Source: NZQO01 sp964639255
Lineage (GTDB): Bacteria > Bacteroidota > Bacteroidia > Flavobacteriales > Flavobacteriaceae
NCBI GenBank assembly: GCA_964639255.1
Contig: CAZXDP010000016.1
Span: 1 to 46,123 of the forward strand
Direction of reading: 5' to 3'
DNA length: 46,123 nucleotides
In this document: one piece after another, positions 23,290-32,623 of the stretch
Numbering within the stretch: the first letter of the stretch is position 1
Layout of the letters: each line of letters begins with the position of its first letter
Program-made: the position numbers and the translations under genes
Notes under the pieces: model-generated
Database searches by the model: none
What the model saw: only the letters and a program-made list of their open reading frames with translations
Told to the model about the DNA's origin: nothing

Positions 23290-23685
23290 ATGGAAGAAAG
23301 CAACAGACAGAAAAAAATTGCTGGGGTATTACAGGCAGATTTAGCCCAAGTACTCCAAGAGATGCTGCGTGAATCGGGACAATTGAGTACCATTGTTACC
23401 GTTTCTAAGGTAAGCGTCACGACCGACTTGAGCATTGCCAAGGTATACGTGAGTATATTTCCCTCCAACAAGGCGCAAAGTCTGGTACAGGAGCTCAAAA
23501 CCTTGACCCCAAAGATAAAGCACCGAATCGCACAGCGCGTAAAGCACCAATTGCGTAAAATGCCCGACCTAAGTTTTTACAACGATGATAGCCTCGATTA
23601 TATAGAAGGTATCGAGAAGGCGGTTAAGGGAGGAGACAATCCCATAGAAAATCCAGATTTGTTGCCACGGCGAAAAAAATCGTAA
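23290..23685 (+). CDS. rbfA: 30S ribosome-binding factor A
   Basis: Assists late 30S maturation by binding near the 5' domain of 16S rRNA. The 131-residue protein begins MEESNRQKKIAGVLQADLAQVLQEML, followed by TIVTVSKVSVTTDLSIAKVYVSIFP and KHQLRKMPDLSFYNDDSLDY, the conserved KH-fold and closing motif. The ATG at 23290 is chosen; a TTG/ATG-like extension upstream would enter the promoter element. The 3' end runs directly into the permease gene one base later, an arrangement common in Bacteroidota. Confidence 0.96.
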   Translation: MEESNRQKKIAGVLQADLAQVLQEMLRESGQLSTIVTVSKVSVTTDLSIAKVYVSIFPSNKAQSLVQELKTLTPKIKHRIAQRVKHQLRKMPDLSFYNDDSLDYIEGIEKAVKGGDNPIENPDLLPRRKKS

Positions 23686-23686
23686 A

Positions 23687-24892
23687 GTGAAATTCCCGCT
23701 CTACATCGCAAAGCGGTACCTCTTTACCAAGAGCAGCAGCAATGCCATAAATATCATTACCCTAATCGCTGCAGTAGGAGTTGTGGTTGGTGCTATGTCG
23801 CTGTTTATCGTTCTATCGGGATTCTCGGGACTTAAGGATTTCAGTTTACAGTTTACCAACGTGTTCGATAGCGACCTAAAGGTATTGCCTGAAAGCGGTA
23901 AAACGTTGTCAGTCAATTCTTCGGAAATTGCGTCCCTCGATAGTATAGAGGGTATTGCCGCCTATTCTAAAATTATTGAGGAACGCGTATTTTTACAGTA
24001 CAAGGGAAAAAATCACATTGGCTACATAAAAGGTGTCGATGGCAACTTTGGAAGGGTAAATCCTATTGATAGTATACTGTATCTCGACATTAGCGAATGG
24101 TTTACCCCCGGCCAGGAAGAGGTGGTCTTGGGGTTGGGAACTGCTGCAAAACTCTCGCTTGGCATACGTGACTATACCGACCTATTGGAACTGTACGTTC
24201 CAAAACCGTATAGCGGACAAGAACTTGACCCTACCAAGGCATTTACCAAGCGCAACGTGGTAGTGTCTGGGGTGTATGCTGTAAATGAAGAACTAGATAG
24301 TAAATATGTATTTGCCGATATAGAATTTGCCCAATCGCTTTTGGATTTGGACAGTACCCAAGTTTCTTCGGTAGAAATTAAAATGCTTCCCGATGCTTCC
24401 GAAGCTTCCGTAAGGGAAGCCTTGAGGCAAGCCCTTGGTAACAATGTGGTGATTAAGAACCGGATTCAGCAGAACGATGCCCTCTACAAAATGCTCAATA
24501 CCGAGAACATTGCGGTCTACCTTATTTTTACCTTGGTGCTCATCATTGCGCTATTCAATGTGGTGGGTAGTATAATTATGATGATTTTGGATAAACAGAA
24601 GAATATGAAAACCCTTTATAACTTAGGAGCCACAGTAAAAGAGATTCGTAGCATTTTTCTGCTTCAAGGGGTGCTAATGACCACCTTGGGAGGTATTTTG
24701 GGAATCGCCCTTGGCGTGGTGATGGTTTTATTGCAACTTCAATTCAAGTGGGTTGCCATTACCCCAACCTTGCCCTATCCCGTTAAATTGGAATTAGTAA
24801 ATGCAGCCATCGTATTGGTAACCATCACGGTTCTTGGGCTATTGGCATCAAAAATTGCAGCAAGTCGGGTCAACCAAAGCCTTTTGCGTTAG
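23687..24892 (+). CDS. LolC/LolE-type ABC transporter permease (FtsX family)
   Basis: A 401-residue inner-membrane protein with the MacB/FtsX plan: TM1 (INIITLIAAVGVVVGAMSLFIVLSGFSGL), a periplasmic domain of about 220 residues, then three helices (IAVYLIFTLVLIIALFNVVGSIIMM, LLQGVLMTTLGGILGIALGVVMVLL, LVNAAIVLVTITVLGLLASKIA). The opening PLYIAKRYLFTKSSSNAINIIT and KNMKTLYNLGATVKEIRSIFLLQG are typical of the Lol lipoprotein-release permeases, which extract lipoproteins for transport to the outer membrane. It uses a GTG start one base after rbfA. No ATPase partner is nearby. Its stop overlaps the convergent dus stop by four bases. Confidence 0.88.
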   Translation: MKFPLYIAKRYLFTKSSSNAINIITLIAAVGVVVGAMSLFIVLSGFSGLKDFSLQFTNVFDSDLKVLPESGKTLSVNSSEIASLDSIEGIAAYSKIIEERVFLQYKGKNHIGYIKGVDGNFGRVNPIDSILYLDISEWFTPGQEEVVLGLGTAAKLSLGIRDYTDLLELYVPKPYSGQELDPTKAFTKRNVVVSGVYAVNEELDSKYVFADIEFAQSLLDLDSTQVSSVEIKMLPDASEASVREALRQALGNNVVIKNRIQQNDALYKMLNTENIAVYLIFTLVLIIALFNVVGSIIMMILDKQKNMKTLYNLGATVKEIRSIFLLQGVLMTTLGGILGIALGVVMVLLQLQFKWVAITPTLPYPVKLELVNAAIVLVTITVLGLLASKIAASRVNQSLLR

Positions 24893-25881
24893 GCAAATTG
24901 GTAGTCTCCAAATTTTTCAAGCACCTCATCGAAGGCGGCAAAAACATCGGCGCTATCATCGCTGGTCACCATACGGGTTCTATATTCCTTGAAGTTGGGA
25001 ATACCTTTAAAATAATTGGTATAATGCCTTCGGGTTTCGAATACACCTAATTTTTCTCCTTTCCAATCTATGGCCATTTGCAAATGGCGCCGTGCGGCCC
25101 TTACACGTTCTTCCATACTGGGCGGTTCGCAATGCGTTCCGGTTTCAAAAAAGTGCTTCACTTCTTTAAAGAACCAAGGATATCCTATACTGGCCCTACC
25201 AATCATCGCGCCATCAAGTCCATAAACATCGCGCATTTCCATAGCCCGTTCTGGGGTGTCGACATCTCCGTTTCCGAATACAGGTATATGCATTCGGGGA
25301 TTGTTCTTAACTTCTGCAATTGGGCGCCAATCTGCATTTCCCTTGTACATCTGGGCACGGGTTCTACCGTGGATGGAAATAGCTTGGCAGCCCACATCCT
25401 GCAATCGTTCGGCAACTTCGACAATTTTAATGCTATCGTGATCCCAACCTAAACGGGTCTTCACAGTAATAGGTAACTTGGTATGCTTTACCATAGCTTC
25501 GGTAAGCGATACCATAAGGTCGATATCCTTTAAAATACCAGCACCGGCACCTTTTGAGACGACCTTTTTTACGGGACAGCCAAAATTGATGTCAATAATA
25601 TCAGGACCACTTGCTTCGACAATCTCCACACTTTGTAACATAGAATCGAGATTGGCCCCGAAAATCTGGATGCCCACGGGCCGCTCCTTTTCATAAATAT
25701 CGAGCTTCATGACGCTCTTGGCAGCGTCGCGTATCAATCCTTCGGAAGAAATAAACTCGGTAAACACCACGTCTGCACCCTGTTCCTTACAAAGGGCGCG
25801 AAAGGGAGGGTCGCTCACATCTTCCATAGGGGCGAGCAACAAAGGAAACTCACCTAACTCTATTGAACCAATTTTTGCCAT
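24889..25881 (-). CDS. dusB: tRNA-dihydrouridine synthase (DusB-like)
   Basis: FMN/NADPH enzyme that reduces uridines in the tRNA D loop. The 330-residue protein has LLAPMEDVSDPPFRALCKEQGADVVFTEF, the catalytic cysteine in IIDINFGCPVKKVVSKGAGAGIL, PITVKTRLGW, the FMN-phosphate region ISIHGRTRAQMYKGNADW and VFGNGDVDTPERA, and DGAMIGRASIGYPWFF. The C-terminal helical tRNA-binding domain follows. The GAGAG motif favours the DusB subgroup, though assignment among Dus paralogues is not certain. It is encoded behind the outer-membrane protein gene with a 53-base gap holding a TAATTTTG element five bases from the ATG. Confidence 0.93.
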   Translation of the reverse strand: MAKIGSIELGEFPLLLAPMEDVSDPPFRALCKEQGADVVFTEFISSEGLIRDAAKSVMKLDIYEKERPVGIQIFGANLDSMLQSVEIVEASGPDIIDINFGCPVKKVVSKGAGAGILKDIDLMVSLTEAMVKHTKLPITVKTRLGWDHDSIKIVEVAERLQDVGCQAISIHGRTRAQMYKGNADWRPIAEVKNNPRMHIPVFGNGDVDTPERAMEMRDVYGLDGAMIGRASIGYPWFFKEVKHFFETGTHCEPPSMEERVRAARRHLQMAIDWKGEKLGVFETRRHYTNYFKGIPNFKEYRTRMVTSDDSADVFAAFDEVLEKFGDYQFA

Positions 25882-25885
25882 GTTG

Positions 25886-25893
25886 CAAAATTA
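25886..25893 (-). promoter_or_regulatory. Candidate -7 element for dus
   Basis: The minus strand reads TAATTTTG, an exact TAnnTTTG match ending four bases before the ATG at 25881, which would give a nearly leaderless mRNA. A chance match in AT-rich sequence is possible. Confidence 0.3.
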
Positions 25894-25934
25894 CAGAAAA
25901 TTTGTGCCACTAGAACATTTTGGATGGGGTTGGC

Positions 25935-28346
25935 TTATCTTGAAAGTCGATCGCGTTCCACAGCATCTACGGTTCTTCGGTTGTCCCTCAACCTAAAGTT
26001 TCCGAAGTTATAAATGAAACCCACGCGGAATAGCCGCGACTCTGGCCTGGGAAAGTAAGAATTGTCCTGATTTAGATACCTAGAGGTAACGCGCACGTTA
26101 TTAGTGTTGAAAATATCGTCTACCCCTACAGTGATACGTGCCCTGTTATCCCAGAACGATTTGTTGAGCGCTATTGACAGGTTGTAGAGGTTCTCATATT
26201 CTGTAGAGCCCGAGATAAAATCTGAAATGTACAAACTCGTAACATCGACCGTTGTGGTCCTATTTGCATCTAAGTTAAATTCACTGAACATTTGCGCAAA
26301 AAAACCATACGTGTCGTTTGTAAATGTTTCCGCTGCGCTCTCTACCGCAAAAAACTCGCTCTCCAAATAATAGCTAGAGGTAACCAGGCTTAGATACCAC
26401 CAATCTTTGAGGGAGTGGGAGAGCACAAAGTCCAAACTATATTGAAGGAAGCTTACGGTATTGGCATCCAATTGACGTAATGTCTGGTTCTGGTTGTCTT
26501 GAAAGGTTAACATCTCCAGCGCCTGATCAATTTTTTGGTAATTGGCATCGATGAAAAAAGTGTTCTTAAAATTGTAGCTAAGCGTAACCTTATCTTCAAA
26601 AGAGGGCATGAGGTTGGGGTTGCCTTGATTGAAGTTGCTCTCGTTGAGAAAATACCGAAAGGGATTGAGACTTTCGTATCGTGGCCGTTGTATGGCGCGC
26701 TTATAGGTAATGCCGAAGCCATTGGATTCATTATATTGGTACTGTAAAGAAACTGTTGGAAAAAGTTCAAAATATTCTTGGGTGTTAACGGTGCCCAGCG
26801 ATTGCGAATCGCCCGTAACATCGGTATATTCGGCACGTAGGCCTACGTTCAAATTCACATTTCCCCACCCATTTACGTAATTCGAATATGCTGCGTAAAT
26901 GTTTTCCTTGTAGAGAAACAGATCGGAATTGGCACTATTGAAAACCTCGGCTCCGCCTTCCGTGTCAAAAAAATCGAGCCCGCTCTTGGTATCGATATTC
27001 GAAAATTTCCATCCCGTGGTAAGGTTGCCCTGTCCCAAGGGCACTTCGGCATCCATCTTACCGATAATGATCTCGGTCTCCTGCAGGGCATCCGTGAAAA
27101 AACTGTTCGTCCTAATAGGCGCTCCGTTTGCCAAAAAGTAATCGCTTTGCAAATCCTGCTCTTGAACGGAGCGGTAATCTATATAATTTCCAGAAGTCAT
27201 TAAGCGCGCGCCTTTACTGCCAATAACAAGGGTGTGGTCTAGGTTCAAAGCAATGTTGTGCTGATCCATAGCCACGTCACTATGGGTGAGGAAAAACGAG
27301 TCGAGCTGCCGCTCTGCATTCAAAATTTCGTTGCGTTGCGAGTTGTCGTACGTTTTGTTGGGCGATACGAATATATTGGCCGTGAGGCTCAAGGTGTTCT
27401 TTTCGTTCAAAGTTACATCGGCTACCAAATTTCCTTGATGGGCGTAGCTACGGGTAGTTCGGTTAAAATCGCTCTCCCAAACGGTCTTGGTGGTTCCGTT
27501 AGGATTAAGAAACCGGGTAAAGTTATCGTCCTGCTTTAGTTCCTTGCGCGGACTAAAACTATAGCTACCAAACATATTTAGCCATGAATTTTTCAAATAA
27601 TGGGAGGTACCAAACTGATACTTCGGGAAGATTCCTTGCTCGAACGTGCCGTTTACGCTTCCCTTGTACCCAGGAACGAACCCGCGCGTGGTGATTATAT
27701 TCAGCAAGGTTCCCGCTTCTGCATCAAAAGCTGCCGAAGGAGATGTTACCACCTCAACCGATTTAATAAAAGAAGCATCAAGGTTTTCAAGAAAGGTAGT
27801 CGCTTCAGCGGGAGATAGGTAAATTCGCTTACCGTTCATATACAAGGTAGTGGGACGGTTCTTAATGGATACCGTTTCACCCACTACGACTACGCCGGGT
27901 GTTTTCTTTAGTAGGTTTAACGTGTTTCCCTGCGACAATGAGGTATTTTCCACATTGAAAATCAACTTTCCCGCCATTTTCTGTATCGTGGGCTTTCGTG
28001 CGGTAATTATGGCTTCATCCAATGCTTCCGAAATTTCGCTAAGGATAATCGTGCCAAGGTTTATGTGGTCCTCAAGCGCGAGCTCTACGGTTTGAGTAGC
28101 AAACCCAACAAAACTGAAAGTAACAGTATAGGGGTCCGCTTCTAGGGATTCCAGAGTAAATGAACCGTTTTCCTGAGTGGCGGTTCCTCTTAATGGCTCT
28201 TGAGAGCCACTTTTATACACCAAAATAGTAACGTAAGAAAATGGTTGGCCCTTGTCATCTACCACTTTACCAGAAATGGTGAATTCCTGTGCTAATGCGA
28301 GGGTGCCACAAAGCAGCAAGCCCCAAAGCAGCAAGCGTCTTTTCAT
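25935..28346 (-). CDS. TonB-dependent-receptor-like outer-membrane beta-barrel protein
   Basis: An 803-residue outer-membrane protein. After a signal peptide (MKRRLLLWGLLLCGTLALAQ) comes a carboxypeptidase-regulatory-like domain (FTISGKVVDDKGQPFSYVTILVYKSG, about residues 21-110). A plug-like domain follows (GNTLNLLKKTPGVVVVGETVSIKNRPTTLYMNGKRIYL, to about 220), then a long beta-barrel ending in an aromatic-rich strand set (LFRVGFIYNFGNFRLRDNRR). This plan matches the OMP beta-barrel family (PF14905-like) rather than SusC: no SusD partner is present and no classical TonB box is seen. The ligand is unknown. Its promoter was not located in the 215-base gap shared with lepA. Confidence 0.9.
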   Translation of the reverse strand: MKRRLLLWGLLLCGTLALAQEFTISGKVVDDKGQPFSYVTILVYKSGSQEPLRGTATQENGSFTLESLEADPYTVTFSFVGFATQTVELALEDHINLGTIILSEISEALDEAIITARKPTIQKMAGKLIFNVENTSLSQGNTLNLLKKTPGVVVVGETVSIKNRPTTLYMNGKRIYLSPAEATTFLENLDASFIKSVEVVTSPSAAFDAEAGTLLNIITTRGFVPGYKGSVNGTFEQGIFPKYQFGTSHYLKNSWLNMFGSYSFSPRKELKQDDNFTRFLNPNGTTKTVWESDFNRTTRSYAHQGNLVADVTLNEKNTLSLTANIFVSPNKTYDNSQRNEILNAERQLDSFFLTHSDVAMDQHNIALNLDHTLVIGSKGARLMTSGNYIDYRSVQEQDLQSDYFLANGAPIRTNSFFTDALQETEIIIGKMDAEVPLGQGNLTTGWKFSNIDTKSGLDFFDTEGGAEVFNSANSDLFLYKENIYAAYSNYVNGWGNVNLNVGLRAEYTDVTGDSQSLGTVNTQEYFELFPTVSLQYQYNESNGFGITYKRAIQRPRYESLNPFRYFLNESNFNQGNPNLMPSFEDKVTLSYNFKNTFFIDANYQKIDQALEMLTFQDNQNQTLRQLDANTVSFLQYSLDFVLSHSLKDWWYLSLVTSSYYLESEFFAVESAAETFTNDTYGFFAQMFSEFNLDANRTTTVDVTSLYISDFISGSTEYENLYNLSIALNKSFWDNRARITVGVDDIFNTNNVRVTSRYLNQDNSYFPRPESRLFRVGFIYNFGNFRLRDNRRTVDAVERDRLSR

Positions 28347-28525
28347 AAGGGATATTGGTTAGGTCTGCTTTTTTTTAAAAAATGTGCGTATTCTTGGGGA
28401 GATGAGCTCTTGCTCATTTTATCACATCATTGTTACAAATATGTTAAATAAATGTGAAATGGCAAGCAAACGCACAATTTTTTCGATGAACGGTGTGAAC
28501 ACCATTAAATCGATTCATTTTAAGC

Positions 28526-28533
28526 TATATTTG
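28526..28533 (+). promoter_or_regulatory. Candidate -7 element for lepA
   Basis: TATATTTG, an exact TAnnTTTG match 28 bases before the lepA ATG. It is the only such element in the lepA/outer-membrane-protein intergenic region on that strand. Confidence 0.55.
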
Positions 28534-28561
28534 CAATCTAATTGCTACGGAAGAAGAACGT

Positions 28562-30358
28562 ATGAAGAACATCCGAAATTTCTGCATCATCGCCCATATT
28601 GACCACGGAAAGAGCACCTTGGCAGACCGGCTGCTGGATGCCACGGCTACGGTAACCGATAGAGAGAAGAAGGAGCAGCTGCTGGACAGTATGGACTTAG
28701 AGCGAGAGCGCGGTATTACCATTAAGAGCCATGCGATACAAATGGAATATACCTTTGAGGGTGAGAAGTACATCCTCAACTTGATCGATACTCCCGGACA
28801 CGTCGATTTTTCGTATGAGGTTTCCAGATCTATCGCCGCCTGCGAAGGAGCCTTACTGGTTGTAGACGCGGCCCAGAGCATACAGGCACAAACCATTAGC
28901 AATCTATACTTGGCGCTTGAAAATGATTTGGAAATCATTCCTGTTCTCAACAAGGTCGATCTTCCATCCGCCAATCCAGAGGAAGTAACAGATGATATTG
29001 TGGATCTTTTGGGCTGTAAACCCGAGGAGGTTATCCCGGCGAGCGCAAAGACTGGAATTGGCATCGAGGATATATTGAAAGCTATCATTGAACGCGTACC
29101 CGCCCCTAAGGGGAATCCAGACGAACCCTTACAGGCTCTTATCTTCGACTCGGTTTACAATCCCTTTCGAGGGGTAGAGACTTATTTCAGGGTACTCAAT
29201 GGGGAAATTAGAAAGGGCCAAAACATCAAGTTTATGGCTACAGGTAAAAATTACGGTGCCGATGAGGTGGGCACGCTAAAACTGAAACAGCAACCCAAGG
29301 AAGTTATAAAAACAGGCGATGTGGGGTACTTGATTACCGGTATCAAGGACGCGCGCGAGGTTAAGGTGGGCGACACCATTACCGATGCACAAAAACCCAC
29401 GACCAATATGATTGAGGGTTTCGAGGATGTAAAGCCTATGGTTTTTGCGGGCATCTACCCAGTAGATACCGAAGATTACGAAGAGCTGCGAACCAGTATG
29501 GAAAAGTTGCAGTTAAATGATGCTTCCCTGGTATTTCAACCAGAAAGTTCGGCTGCATTAGGCTTTGGTTTCCGGTGTGGGTTTTTGGGGATGCTGCACC
29601 TAGAGATCATCCAAGAGCGTTTGGAGCGGGAGTTCGATATGACCGTTATAACCACCGTACCTAACGTGAGCTACCACGCTTATACCAATAAAAATCCAGA
29701 TGAGGTTATCTTGGTGAACAATCCATCCGATTTGCCAGAACCCTCTACCTTGAACAGGGTGGAAGAGCCTTACATTAAAGCTACGATTATTACAAAGTCG
29801 GAATTTGTTGGTCCGGTGATGTCGCTTTGTATTGAAAAGCGTGGAGAAATAACCAACCAAACCTATCTTACTACCGAGCGCGTAGAACTTGCATTCGATA
29901 TGCCTTTGGCAGAAATCGTTTTCGATTTTTACGATAGGCTCAAAACCGTTTCTCGCGGATATGCCTCGTTCGACTATTCGCCCATTGGTATGCGCGAGTC
30001 GCATTTGGTCAAGGTAGATGTGCTGCTGAATGCCAATACGGTCGATGCGCTTTCGGCATTGCTGCATCGCGACAATGCCTATGACATTGGCAAGAAAATG
30101 TGTGAAAAGCTGAAGGAACTTATTCCAAGGCAACAATTTGATATTCCCATTCAAGCGGCTATAGGATCCAAGATCATTGCTCGCGAAACGGTAAAGGCAC
30201 TGCGGAAGGACGTTACCGCCAAATGTTATGGAGGCGATATTTCCCGAAAGCGGAAATTATTGGAAAAGCAGAAAAAGGGTAAAAAGCGCATGCGCGCCGT
30301 GGGCAACGTGGAAATCCCGCAAGAGGCATTTATGGCGGTGCTTAAGTTAAACGATTAA
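28562..30358 (+). CDS. lepA: Elongation factor 4 (LepA)
   Basis: A ribosome-associated GTPase implicated in back-translocation and initiation/assembly. The 598-residue protein has G1 AHIDHGKSTLADRLL, switch regions RERGITIKSHAIQM and DTPGHVDFSYEVSRS, G4 NKVDLPSA and G5 PASAKTGIGIE. The LepA-specific C-terminal domain reads SRGYASFDYSPIGMRESHLVKVDVLLN and GDISRKRKLLEKQKKGKKRMRAVG near the end, which is diagnostic. Length is normal. The stop overlaps that of the convergent small lipoprotein gene by four bases (TTAA). Confidence 0.98.
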   Translation: MKNIRNFCIIAHIDHGKSTLADRLLDATATVTDREKKEQLLDSMDLERERGITIKSHAIQMEYTFEGEKYILNLIDTPGHVDFSYEVSRSIAACEGALLVVDAAQSIQAQTISNLYLALENDLEIIPVLNKVDLPSANPEEVTDDIVDLLGCKPEEVIPASAKTGIGIEDILKAIIERVPAPKGNPDEPLQALIFDSVYNPFRGVETYFRVLNGEIRKGQNIKFMATGKNYGADEVGTLKLKQQPKEVIKTGDVGYLITGIKDAREVKVGDTITDAQKPTTNMIEGFEDVKPMVFAGIYPVDTEDYEELRTSMEKLQLNDASLVFQPESSAALGFGFRCGFLGMLHLEIIQERLEREFDMTVITTVPNVSYHAYTNKNPDEVILVNNPSDLPEPSTLNRVEEPYIKATIITKSEFVGPVMSLCIEKRGEITNQTYLTTERVELAFDMPLAEIVFDFYDRLKTVSRGYASFDYSPIGMRESHLVKVDVLLNANTVDALSALLHRDNAYDIGKKMCEKLKELIPRQQFDIPIQAAIGSKIIARETVKALRKDVTAKCYGGDISRKRKLLEKQKKGKKRMRAVGNVEIPQEAFMAVLKLND

Positions 30359-30585
30359 CCGCCACATTGTACCCCTGCCTCCTGTAAGCCCGCGAGGTAA
30401 ACATCATATTCTGTATCGGTATCTTGTCCGTTAATGGATGCATTGCCGTTGGGCTCTTGGCAGAGTTCAAACGGTGCTGTTTCGTCAGAGCTGCACGTGG
30501 TACAGGAGCGACCTTCGTCATCATTACAGGCGTAGAAAACCATGGAGGCCGTCAAAACTATCAGTATCTTACAAAAATTCATCAT
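30355..30585 (-). CDS. Small Cys-rich lipoprotein
   Basis: A 76-residue protein with a lipoprotein signal (MMNFCKILIVLTASMVFYAC, lipidated Cys20). The mature chain of about 56 residues is acidic and holds C28-x2-C31, C42 and C74, plus the stretch ELCQEPNGNASINGQDTDTEYDVYLAGLQEAGV. Two disulfides are plausible in the periplasm. Similar short lipoproteins with CxxC, a Gly/Asn repeat and a Y-x2-Y-helix ending seem recurrent in Flavobacteriaceae, but I cannot give a function. Its ATG overlaps the stop of the antiporter gene (ATGA), so it is translationally coupled to it and is the last gene of that transcript. Confidence 0.8.
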   Translation of the reverse strand: MMNFCKILIVLTASMVFYACNDDEGRSCTTCSSDETAPFELCQEPNGNASINGQDTDTEYDVYLAGLQEAGVQCGG

Positions 30586-32450
30586 TCGTTTACGGTATCG
30601 GTTTCATCCTGAATGGTTACGTTTATCACATCCTCAAAATCTATAGGCTTGCCAAGATACACCAGATGGTATCCTTCACCCACTTCCATTTCTTTGGGTT
30701 CGTTCACAAATTGTATCTGGTTGGTGTCATCTTTCAGAAATAATGCCACGGCGTTAAATTCATCTTCAATGTAGCCCAACAACTTCACCAATTTATCATT
30801 GCTATCTACAGGTATTTCCTGTATGGATGGGAATTCGCGTGCCACTTCGGTCATTTTTACATAATCGTGCGTTTTCGAGATGATATTCTCTAAGCTCGGA
30901 TTTTCATCTTCCTTGAGTTCTTCCGGAGTCATTAAACGGTACGATCCATTTTCGCCAAGGGAATTGCCAAAGCGAGAAAGTGCTTGTTTGTTGATTTCAT
31001 CATTGCCGGTCATTGCCATTAAATAGCCTACGTCATTGAGTTCGATATTGTCTGTAAGGTCGTCGGAATTGATATTGGCATTAATGGCCTCAAGGCCCAG
31101 CTCTCTCGCCCGCTCGATATTGTTACGGTTGGTATCTACCAATACAATGTGCCTTTCGTTTTTCTGAAGATAGGTGCCAATTAAACGGGCGACCTTAGAG
31201 GCTCCTACAATTACAATGCCGTTGGAAGATTTTAGGAAAACGCCCACCAACGATGCAAAAAAGCGAGCTGTTGTAGCATTAAGAAGTACAGTTACCAGTA
31301 CCACTACAAAAACCAATGGCGTAATATACTCTGCGCCCGGTACGCCATCGCGCACGAGCTTTGTGCCAAACAGGGAGGCAATTCCGGCCGCGACGATACC
31401 CCGAGGGCCCACCCAGCTTATAAATAGTTTTTCATTCACTTTTAGGCTACTGCCCGCGGTGCTCAAGAACACGCCTAAAGGACGAAGCACAAAAATTATA
31501 ATCGCTAACAAGGTAGCGGTTTTCCAATTGTATACCAACAATAGATCGTCTAGCCCAATATTGGCAGAAAGCAGAATGAACAATATGGAAATAAGCAGCA
31601 CGCTAAGGGATTCCTTGAAGTAGAGCAACTCTTTTAGGTTGGGTAAGTCGCTATTGCCCAAATACATTCCCATAACCACTACAGAGAGGAGTCCCGATTC
31701 GTGGGCGAAGAGATCACTTTCCACAAAGATGAGCAGCACGACCGAAAGTGCAACCACATTTAGCAGGTAATGCGGTATCCACTTTTTCTTAATTACAATA
31801 TAAAGAGCATATCCGCCTGCAATTCCGAAGGAAAAGCCGATAAGCAAGATCTTCCCAAACTCCACCAAGGCCTGTTTGGTAAAGCCGGCGTCGCCCTTTA
31901 CACTTATAAACTCAAATACCAAAACGGCCACCAAAGCTCCAATGGGGTCAATGAGGATACCTTCCCATTTTAATACGGCCGAGACATCCTTCTTTAAGGG
32001 AATATTTCTTAAAATAGGCGTAATAACCGTGGGGCCGGTAACAATAATCAAGGCCGCGAAGAGAAAGGATATACGCCAATCGAGTCCAAAAACATAGTGT
32101 GCCGCCACGCCACCGCCTATAAATGTGACCGCAGAACCTAGGCTTATCAGCTTTACGATAACACTGCCAACTTTTGAGATTTCACCGCGCCTCAGGGTGA
32201 GTCCTCCTTCAAATAAGATTATCCCTATCGCAAGAGACACGAAGTAAAATAGTCCCTCACCAGGAAACAATCCCTTTTCACCATTCCATATGGGCTGTAT
32301 CCACTGTGAGCCATCTTCCGAGAGCAAGGTTGAAATGGGTCCCACGAACAACCCTATGAGAATTAGGGGTAAAATAGCTGGTATCTTGAACTTCCAGGCG
32401 ACCCACTGGGCCAATATTCCCAAAACGATGATTCCCGCAAGTTCTAACAT
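30582..32450 (-). CDS. CPA1-type cation:proton antiporter with C-terminal RCK (TrkA-N) domain
   Basis: A 622-residue inner-membrane antiporter. About 11-13 helices fill residues 1-400, beginning MLELAGIIVLGILAQWVAWKF, with FEGGLTLRRGEI, GPTVITPILRNIPLK and DPIGALVAVLVFEF carrying the conserved acidic residues, then WVGPRGIVAAGIASLFG. From about 405 a Rossmann RCK domain follows (NGIVIVGASKVARLIGTYLQKN, HIVLVDTNRNNIERARELG), then a TrkA-C-like tail with DVGYLMAMTGNDEINKQALSRFG. Such fusions allow NAD(H) or ligand control of ion exchange. Na+ versus K+ specificity is not decidable. An exact -7 element lies about 42 bases upstream; the small lipoprotein gene is coupled to its 3' end. Confidence 0.93.
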   Translation of the reverse strand: MLELAGIIVLGILAQWVAWKFKIPAILPLILIGLFVGPISTLLSEDGSQWIQPIWNGEKGLFPGEGLFYFVSLAIGIILFEGGLTLRRGEISKVGSVIVKLISLGSAVTFIGGGVAAHYVFGLDWRISFLFAALIIVTGPTVITPILRNIPLKKDVSAVLKWEGILIDPIGALVAVLVFEFISVKGDAGFTKQALVEFGKILLIGFSFGIAGGYALYIVIKKKWIPHYLLNVVALSVVLLIFVESDLFAHESGLLSVVVMGMYLGNSDLPNLKELLYFKESLSVLLISILFILLSANIGLDDLLLVYNWKTATLLAIIIFVLRPLGVFLSTAGSSLKVNEKLFISWVGPRGIVAAGIASLFGTKLVRDGVPGAEYITPLVFVVVLVTVLLNATTARFFASLVGVFLKSSNGIVIVGASKVARLIGTYLQKNERHIVLVDTNRNNIERARELGLEAINANINSDDLTDNIELNDVGYLMAMTGNDEINKQALSRFGNSLGENGSYRLMTPEELKEDENPSLENIISKTHDYVKMTEVAREFPSIQEIPVDSNDKLVKLLGYIEDEFNAVALFLKDDTNQIQFVNEPKEMEVGEGYHLVYLGKPIDFEDVINVTIQDETDTVNE

Positions 32451-32491
32451 AGGCTAATTTTTCGGTTAAAGTAGAAAGAAACAAGATAGTC

Positions 32492-32499
32492 CAAAAATA
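32492..32499 (-). promoter_or_regulatory. Candidate -7 element for the antiporter-lipoprotein unit
   Basis: The minus strand reads TATTTTTG, an exact match giving a leader of about 35 bases before the ATG at 32450. Confidence 0.5.
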
Positions 32500-32623
32500 A
32501 TTAACAAAATTGTAATAGCCCATTACCGCGGCTAGCAACAACTTGCAAGGTTTTGTAGTGAAATCTTAATAATCCCTTAACACCTATATACATTCGCGAC
32601 AGTTTTAGTAATTTGCAGCACCT

